Part shown: positions 59,197-64,000 of the stretch, piece after piece
Layout of the letters: each line of letters opens with the position of its first letter
Position numbering within the stretch: the first letter of the stretch is position 1
Origin: Bradymonas sediminis
Lineage (GTDB): Bacteria; Myxococcota_A; Bradymonadia; Bradymonadales; Bradymonadaceae
Assembly: GCF_003258315.1 (NCBI RefSeq)
Contig: NZ_CP030032.1
Coordinates: 1,874,001 to 1,938,000 of the forward strand
Reading direction: 5' to 3'
DNA: 64,000 bases
Notes under the pieces: model-generated
What the model was told of the DNA's origin: nothing
The model's database searches: none
Seen by the model: only the letters and a program-made list of their open reading frames with translations
Translations under genes and position numbers: made by a program

Positions 59197-59233
59197 GCCA
59201 CCCTCAGGCAAATTTGCCCAGGGTGGCTTTTTT
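59197..59233 (+). terminator. Plus-strand terminator for the small membrane gene
   Basis: GCCACCCT pairs with AGGGTGGC around an internal GGCAAATTTGCC palindrome and is followed by T6. It ends just before the TPR gene stop. Confidence 0.8.
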
Positions 59234-59237
59234 GTGC

Positions 59238-60254
59238 TTAGTTTGCGGCCGGAGCGGGTGCGGGCTCGGGCAAGCCGCCCATCTTCTCGATGATGGCGAG
59301 CAGGTCGTTGCGTCCCTCTTCGACCTCTTCGCGCGGAAGGTTGCCTTCGGCGAGGCGCTCGTCAGCCTGCTTGCGCACGCTGTCGTAGAATCCGAGGCCG
59401 CGGCGCAGGATATCGACGTGGTTCGAGCTGACCTCGAGGCCTTTCCAGAGCGCGTCTTCGGCGTCGGCGAAGTAGCCAAGCTGCTCGTTGTACGAGATCA
59501 GGTTGATCTGGCTGACGACATAGATGGGGAGGACGTCTTTGCCGAGTCCCTCGTAGGCGGCTTCGGCCAGCTTCTCGGCCTTCTTTCCCCACTCAAGCGC
59601 CAGCTCGTGCTGACCGGCTTCGAATTGCATCACGCTGAGGCGCTGTGCGGTCTGGGCAGCCTGCGGAAGGCCGCGCTGCTCGCCGCCTTCGGCGAGTTCG
59701 TTGACCAGGTCGATGGACTTCTCCATCTGCGCGGCCGAGGCTTCGAAGTCTTCGCCGCGCGCGTAAAGCAGCGACATATTCTGGTACGCACCGAGCGCCA
59801 GGGCGTCGATGGTCTTCTCGCCTTCGCCGCGCAGCTCTTCGATGAGGGCGACGGATTTGCGTCCCAGCTCAAGCGCCTCCTCGATCTCGTCGGCGGCGGC
59901 GAGCACGCTGGAGAGGTTGAGGTGGGTCGCGGCGGAGTTGGCGCGGAATTCGACGCCGGCTTCGCGCAGTTGCTCGCAGATCTCAATCGAGCGCTCGTGG
60001 TATTCGCGCGATTTGGCGACGTCATTCTTGCGCTGATTAAGCACGCCGAGCTCGTTATAGAGCTGCGCGCGCAATCGCAGCGCGCCTTCTTGCTCTTCTT
60101 CGGTGCGCACGGCGTCGGGCGACATGTCGAGCAATGCTTCGACCTCGCCGAATACCTGCTCAGCCGCGGCAGTATTTCCTTGTCGAAGCGCTTCGCTCCC
60201 GCGTTTGGCGAGTTCTTGGGCGCTGGCGAGTTCACGGTTTTGCCATTCAGTCAT
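59238..60254 (-). CDS. Cytoplasmic TPR protein of unknown function
   Basis: The 338-residue protein is built of tetratricopeptide-like helices: REYHERSIEICEQLREAG, ATHLNLSSVLAAADEIEEAL, AYQNMSLLYARGEDFEAS, LALEWGKKAEKLAEAAYEGL. No signal peptide, TM segment or catalytic domain is visible, so it is probably a cytoplasmic scaffold. The tail is Pro/Ala rich. It faces the small membrane protein gene in opposite direction, with the two terminators between. Confidence 0.8.
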   Translation of the reverse strand: MTEWQNRELASAQELAKRGSEALRQGNTAAAEQVFGEVEALLDMSPDAVRTEEEQEGALRLRAQLYNELGVLNQRKNDVAKSREYHERSIEICEQLREAGVEFRANSAATHLNLSSVLAAADEIEEALELGRKSVALIEELRGEGEKTIDALALGAYQNMSLLYARGEDFEASAAQMEKSIDLVNELAEGGEQRGLPQAAQTAQRLSVMQFEAGQHELALEWGKKAEKLAEAAYEGLGKDVLPIYVVSQINLISYNEQLGYFADAEDALWKGLEVSSNHVDILRRGLGFYDSVRKQADERLAEGNLPREEVEEGRNDLLAIIEKMGGLPEPAPAPAAN

Positions 60255-60335
60255 AATTCGTTCGTATGAGGTAAGGGTATGATAAAGTTAAAGAAAATGG
60301 AGTGTATAAGTTTAGCGGTTGACGCGATTTTGCTC

Positions 60336-60914
60336 TCAGCGAAAGCGGGCCTTTAGCCAGACATGAAACTCGACATTGCCGAAGCGCACCGAGTCACCGT
60401 TTTGCAGTTGGTGCGGTCGGTCAATGCGGGTGTGATTCACGAAAGTGCCGTTGGTGCTCGCCGAGTCCTGCAGAAAAACCTTCGCGTTTCGGCAGATGAC
60501 CAGGGCGTGATTCCAAGAAATCGCGGCGCGCTCGATGACGATATCATTATTGTGGCCGGCGCCAAGGGTATTATCGCCCTGGTGCAAGCCGAAGCGACGC
60601 GAGGGCGATTCGGGGTCGTAGAGATAGCCAAAAAGCGTGTCATCGGTGACCTCGGGCTTGGCCGGCAACATAAACGTCGGGTTGCCTTCTTCCGGGCTGC
60701 GCCCAGGGCGCCCGGGGGAGGTCTGGAAGACGGCGTTGGAGCGCTCAAAGATCGGCTCAACCTTGGTGGCTAATCCGCTTCCGCAACCACCGCAAAACGC
60801 GACGTCCTTGCCGAAGGCCAGATCGCAGGGCGCGCAGCGGCGAATCGGATCTCCGCAGAACGCGCAAAAATGCGCGTCATCTGGGATCTCAAGTGTGCAA
60901 TTTGGACACTTCAT
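60336..60914 (-). CDS. Zinc-ribbon and FHA-domain protein
   Basis: The 192-residue protein has an N-terminal double zinc ribbon (CPNC, CAFCGDP, CAPC and CGGCG at about 3-45), a linker, and a C-terminal FHA domain (about 105-190: LGAGHNNDIVIERAAIS, SASTNGTFVNHTRI, DSVRFGNVEFHV). FHA binds phosphothreonine, so it may act downstream of Ser/Thr kinases. It is the third FHA/kinase-related protein in the window. The gene runs on the minus strand with the following lipoprotein immediately upstream. Confidence 0.88.
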   Translation of the reverse strand: MKCPNCTLEIPDDAHFCAFCGDPIRRCAPCDLAFGKDVAFCGGCGSGLATKVEPIFERSNAVFQTSPGRPGRSPEEGNPTFMLPAKPEVTDDTLFGYLYDPESPSRRFGLHQGDNTLGAGHNNDIVIERAAISWNHALVICRNAKVFLQDSASTNGTFVNHTRIDRPHQLQNGDSVRFGNVEFHVWLKARFR

Positions 60915-60920
60915 CGCGAA

Positions 60921-61673
60921 TCATTCGCAGTTGGGAAGGGCATCAAAGCCAAGCGCCTTCAAATTGAAAGGGGCTGACTGGCCCGGGGTTTCCTTTGAGC
61001 CGTTCACGGAGATGCGGGCGATAATTTCATCGTCGACCCCCACCGTTGTCCGCACGGGTTTGGCTCCCTCGCCGTCGACCCCTGTGAATCTGCCACATCC
61101 GACGTTCCAATTAAAGACGTGGAGCACACATTGGCCTCCAGGGGTGGTGGAGATGCCGCTGGCGCCCCCGCCGCCGATGCCGGCGATCGCGACGCCGCAG
61201 TCGGTCGCGGCGCTTCCATCCCAGCCGCAGATCTCGACTTTGATGGATTGAGTATCCCCCTCGCGGTCGATGATCAGATAGGGGATGGCGAGGCTGTCGC
61301 CGTCGCGCTCGAGCTCTGCGCGACCCGACTGTGTGGGCTCGTCGTTGCCGGCGTCATCGCCAGCATCGGCGCCGGCGTCCGAAGCGCCCGCGTCTAGCGA
61401 GTCACCCGCGTCGCCGGGCTCACCGGCGTCGACCTCTCCGGAGTCAGCTTCGAGCACGTCTTCGGAGAGCGCCTGCGACGTCGTAGTGCGAAAGTCGCAG
61501 CGGTCGTCGGCGTTGCTAAGACCGCCCACGAGCACGATGCGGGCGTCCTGATTGCCGACTTCGCGGTCGTCCGCGCAGCCCGAGACGCTCAAAGCCGCGC
61601 AGGCCAGGGCGAGCGCGCAGAGGGAAGCGGTGGTGCGAATGATTGTCTTCGAATCGCCTGCAGAATGGCTCAT
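60921..61673 (-). CDS. Lipoprotein with Asp-Ala-Gly-rich linker
   Basis: The 250-residue lipoprotein has lipobox VSGC. A strongly biased linker (about 75-110) is built of Asp-Ala-Gly-type repeats (EPGDAGDSLDAGASDAGADA). The remainder is a beta-rich domain (AIPYLIIDREGDTQSIKVEIC, VAIAGIGGGGASGIS) ending GFDALPNCE. Such DAG-rich linkers are common in surface lipoproteins of Myxococcota-like bacteria and separate anchor and domain. No known family was recognised. Its start overlaps the suhB-like gene by four bases (61670-61673). Confidence 0.75.
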   Translation of the reverse strand: MSHSAGDSKTIIRTTASLCALALACAALSVSGCADDREVGNQDARIVLVGGLSNADDRCDFRTTTSQALSEDVLEADSGEVDAGEPGDAGDSLDAGASDAGADAGDDAGNDEPTQSGRAELERDGDSLAIPYLIIDREGDTQSIKVEICGWDGSAATDCGVAIAGIGGGGASGISTTPGGQCVLHVFNWNVGCGRFTGVDGEGAKPVRTTVGVDDEIIARISVNGSKETPGQSAPFNLKALGFDALPNCE

Positions 61674-62452
61674 ATATTTAATCGCTTGCTCATAGATTCG
61701 TGGATATGTGCGTTGGTGGCCAAAATGGTCGGCTCGAACGCGGTATACGGCTCCAGCTTGATCTCGCTGACGCGCCCGCCGGCCTCTTCAACCAGAAGAT
61801 AGCCCGCCCCGGTATCCCAGGGGCTCAGGCCGAACTCCCAAAAGCCGTCGAGGCGTCCGGCGGCGACATAGGCGAGGTCCAGGGCGGCGGAGCCAAAGCG
61901 GCGCACCGCGCGTGCTTCTCGGCTGAGGCGCACGAAATTATCGAGGTTATCGGACATGCCCTCGGGAGTCTTGGGGCGAAAGCCGGTGACCAGCACCGAG
62001 TCGTCGATGCGCGTGCGCCGGCTGACCTGCATCGTCTGCCCGTTGAGCAGCGCGCCCGCGCCGCGCTGTGCGCTGAATAACTCATCGCGATAGGGGTCGT
62101 AGACGACGCCGGCCTGGGTCTCGCCGTTTTCTTGCAGCGCGATGGACACACACGACATCGGCACTCCGCAGGTGAAGTTCAGGGTGCCGTCGATCGGGTC
62201 GACCAACCAGCGTCGCCCCTTCGAGAGTCCTTCAACACCCCCAAATTCCTCGCCGAGGATCTCGTCGGCGGGAAAGATGGTCTTCAACTCACCGGTGATA
62301 AAGACCTCAACGGCGCGGTCGATTTCGGTCACGACATCGGCGCCATTTTTGGCGAAGACCTCGATTTCGCCGCGGCTCGCGCGCAAGATCATTTTGCCGG
62401 CCTGGCGAGCCAGGGCCTCGGCGCAGCGTTGTTCGAGCGAATATTTAGCCAT
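61670..62452 (-). CDS. Inositol monophosphatase/SuhB-like phosphatase
   Basis: The 260-residue enzyme has the metal-dependent phosphatase motifs: DVVTEIDRAVE, EILGEEFGG, the WLVDPIDGTLNF signature, and WDTGAGYLLVEEAGG near the C-terminus. Members hydrolyse inositol-1-phosphate or related sugar phosphates, and SuhB also binds RNA polymerase or ribosomal antitermination complexes in E. coli. The substrate cannot be settled here. Its stop overlaps the lipoprotein start, so the two are likely co-transcribed. Confidence 0.93.
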   Translation of the reverse strand: MAKYSLEQRCAEALARQAGKMILRASRGEIEVFAKNGADVVTEIDRAVEVFITGELKTIFPADEILGEEFGGVEGLSKGRRWLVDPIDGTLNFTCGVPMSCVSIALQENGETQAGVVYDPYRDELFSAQRGAGALLNGQTMQVSRRTRIDDSVLVTGFRPKTPEGMSDNLDNFVRLSREARAVRRFGSAALDLAYVAAGRLDGFWEFGLSPWDTGAGYLLVEEAGGRVSEIKLEPYTAFEPTILATNAHIHESMSKRLNI

Positions 62453-62585
62453 GGAGCGCTCCCGAACACTTTTGATGATGGAGTGGGTGATATTTTAGCG
62501 CAACAAATTCAAAACGACGCGCCTGCATACATACGCCGAAGAGATAGTCGTGCGCGGCATTAAGCGTCAAGTGCGCAACGTATAT

Positions 62586-63785
62586 TCAACCCGGCAAGAT
62601 GGCCTCGTGAAACCCGACGCGCAAGGCTTTGATGCGCGGGTTTTCGCGGCTGGGATAGACCCGATTGGTGAGCAAGATGGCGATGAGACCGAGGTCGCGC
62701 TCGATCCAGATTGAGGTGCCCGTAAAGCCCAGGTGGCCGACCGTATTTCCGCGCCGAAAGCCCTCGCCGGCGCTGGTCTTCTCGCCGCTCGGCGTATCCC
62801 AGCCGCCCAGGTGGTGGCCGGGGGTGGCGGTCGCGCCGGCGCTGCGTGCTCGCTCCGAGAGACAAAAACGCAGGGTTTCGCGCCCGATGATTCCGGGGAC
62901 GTCAGTGATTCCCTGGTCGATTTCGAGCAGATGCCGGCAGAATTTGAGCAGGTCGCGCGCGGTGCTAAAGACGCCGGCGTGACCCGCGACGCCGCCAATG
63001 ATCTCGGTATTCTCGTCGTGCACCGTGCCGATGACCAGGCGCTCGCGCAGCGCGCAGTCCTCGGTGGCCGCTGCGTTTTGCAGGGGGCGGTCGCCGTCTT
63101 CGAGAGAAATATAGCGCGTATGCGTCATACCCAGGGGCGCAAAAATGCGCGTATTCGCCAGGGCATGAAGGCGCTGGCCGAAGATCTTCTCGAGGATATG
63201 GCCGAGCAATAGATAGCCGAGGTCCGAATAGCAATGACGGGTGCCCGGGGCGGCTTCGAGCGGCGTGTTGGCGATGCTCGCCATGATGGTGGCGCGGGTG
63301 TTTTGGGCGACCTCCGGGGTCGGGTCGAGCGGAAAGCGAAGATAAAATCGGTCCCAGGCCGGAAGCCCCGATGAGTGGCTTAGCAGGTGCAAGAGTGTCG
63401 CGGCTTCGCGAGCAGCGTCATGCTCCGAGGGCTCGGCCACGTGCGCCCATTCGGGCAGGTGGCGTGAGATGGGATCATCAAACGCGGCCAGCCCTGCGTC
63501 GACCGCCTGCATCAACAGGGTCGCGGTGACCAGGGGCTTGGTCAGGCTCGCGATATCCATCGGCGTGTCGAAATTCATCCGCGTATCTATTGTGCCGCCG
63601 GTCGCGGGAAGATATCGATGCCCCAGCGCCTCATCGAGCAGCAGTTCGCCATTTTGCCACGCGATGGCCTGGATGGCCGAGGCGACGCGGGTGTCGCCGA
63701 TGTCTGCGCGGCGCACGGCGACCGCGTCTTTGAGCGTCTGGCGCGCGCGCTCGATATTCGAGTTGTGGGTCTTCGGCTGGGTCAT
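62586..63785 (-). CDS. Serine hydrolase of the beta-lactamase/esterase (class C) family
   Basis: The 399-residue protein has the SxxK catalytic motif SLTK (in DIASLTKPLVTAT), the YxN-equivalent YSDLGYLLLG and a late HLGFTGTS segment in place of HxG/KTG. This is the layout of class C beta-lactamase-like esterases and D-alanyl peptidases. No signal peptide is visible, so a cytoplasmic role is likely. Substrate is unknown. It is the last gene in the window on the minus strand. No gene was seen from 63786 to 64000. Confidence 0.9.
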   Translation of the reverse strand: MTQPKTHNSNIERARQTLKDAVAVRRADIGDTRVASAIQAIAWQNGELLLDEALGHRYLPATGGTIDTRMNFDTPMDIASLTKPLVTATLLMQAVDAGLAAFDDPISRHLPEWAHVAEPSEHDAAREAATLLHLLSHSSGLPAWDRFYLRFPLDPTPEVAQNTRATIMASIANTPLEAAPGTRHCYSDLGYLLLGHILEKIFGQRLHALANTRIFAPLGMTHTRYISLEDGDRPLQNAAATEDCALRERLVIGTVHDENTEIIGGVAGHAGVFSTARDLLKFCRHLLEIDQGITDVPGIIGRETLRFCLSERARSAGATATPGHHLGGWDTPSGEKTSAGEGFRRGNTVGHLGFTGTSIWIERDLGLIAILLTNRVYPSRENPRIKALRVGFHEAILPG

Positions 63786-64000
63786 GGTCGAGGCATCGGC
63801 GTTTGGGTTGAGGTTGTGGGCCGGCGCGTGCGCGTCGGGTGGTGAACGCTCGGAATCGCGGCCCGAAGTCCGAATTATATAGCATAAAAGAAGCGCTTTT
63901 CATGTGCGGGTGGATTGCCATGTTTTTTACCTCTTGCTAAGACCCCATGCTGTGTCCTTTGGGGGCGATCTGGTTCGCCCCACCTGCCGATGATGATCTC
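63786..64000. other. Right-edge gap without a supported gene
   Basis: This 215-base stretch upstream of the serine hydrolase contains no convincing coding frame, tRNA or hairpin terminator. AT-rich pockets near 63875-63895 could belong to the hydrolase promoter on the minus strand. A neighbouring gene could begin beyond the window edge. Confidence 0.6.

Overview
The window looks like chromosomal core sequence from a GC-rich (roughly 60%) Gram-negative bacterium of the former Deltaproteobacteria, most likely Myxococcota or Bradymonadia. This rests on the many lipoproteins with cysteine-rich or MopE-like repeats, the Hanks-type Ser/Thr kinases and FHA proteins, a Pal/CpoB envelope pair, and a fused CdaA-YbbR protein. 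The lineage is inferred from gene content; no rRNA is present. No rRNA, tRNA, CRISPR array, insertion sequence or prophage was seen.

Layout. 1-1018: start of a Tat-exported DUF4159-like protein (runs off the left edge) and a decayed metallo-beta-lactamase-fold gene. 1150-8054: a plus-strand housekeeping run with DUF177, rpmF, rpiB, nrdR, ribD, ribE, ribBA, ribH, nusB and a lipoprotein. 8209-11162: CbpA-type J protein, a UlaG-like hydrolase, and a wHTH-TM2 membrane protein. 11500-14839: rpsB-tsf-pyrH-frr, closed by a bidirectional terminator. 14968-19624: a lipoprotein with three 51-residue repeats, a divergent 999-residue STAND ATPase with TPRs and a probable C-terminal DNA-binding domain, and another lipoprotein. 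19667-26288 (minus): tail-anchored FHA protein, small tail-anchored protein, Mce/MlaD protein, leuS and a kinase. 26493-30635: a MopE-like lipoprotein, a TerB-like protein, and two DUF4398 lipoproteins, one with an OmpA domain. 30846-36431: CdaA-YbbR fusion, a GST, and two tandem paralogous membrane-linked kinases. 36470-43490 (minus): DUF1285-like protein, two paralogous unknown proteins, a calcineurin-like phosphoesterase, and a 1255-residue CARDB/PPC lipoprotein. 43838-49643: a Pro/Ala-rich membrane protein, an acyl-CoA synthetase-like enzyme, engB, rimI and a PRPP-synthetase-like gene. 49841-54337: a 1498-residue membrane protein that appears to be an internal duplication. 54363-63785: a CxxCH lipoprotein, MATE transporter, Pal, CpoB-like protein, a small membrane protein, a TPR protein, zinc-ribbon/FHA protein, a lipoprotein, a SuhB-like phosphatase and a serine hydrolase.

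Themes. Four blocks are ordinary: ribosome and translation (L32, S2, EF-Ts, RRF, LeuRS, NusB, RimI, EngB), riboflavin, nucleotide metabolism (PyrH, NrdR, a PRPP-synthetase homologue), and the envelope (Pal, CpoB, Mce, MATE). The more unusual content is the duplicated 1498-residue membrane protein, the tandem kinase pair sharing a membrane-hairpin/beta C-terminal module, the CdaA-YbbR fusion with an altered RHR motif, the STAND regulator with its DNA-binding domain at the C-terminus, and the four-gene cluster of unknown role at 36470-39715. RibBA also lacks the zinc cysteines of its GTP cyclohydrolase II half. All assignments were made by reading motifs and alignments by eye; no database search was run.
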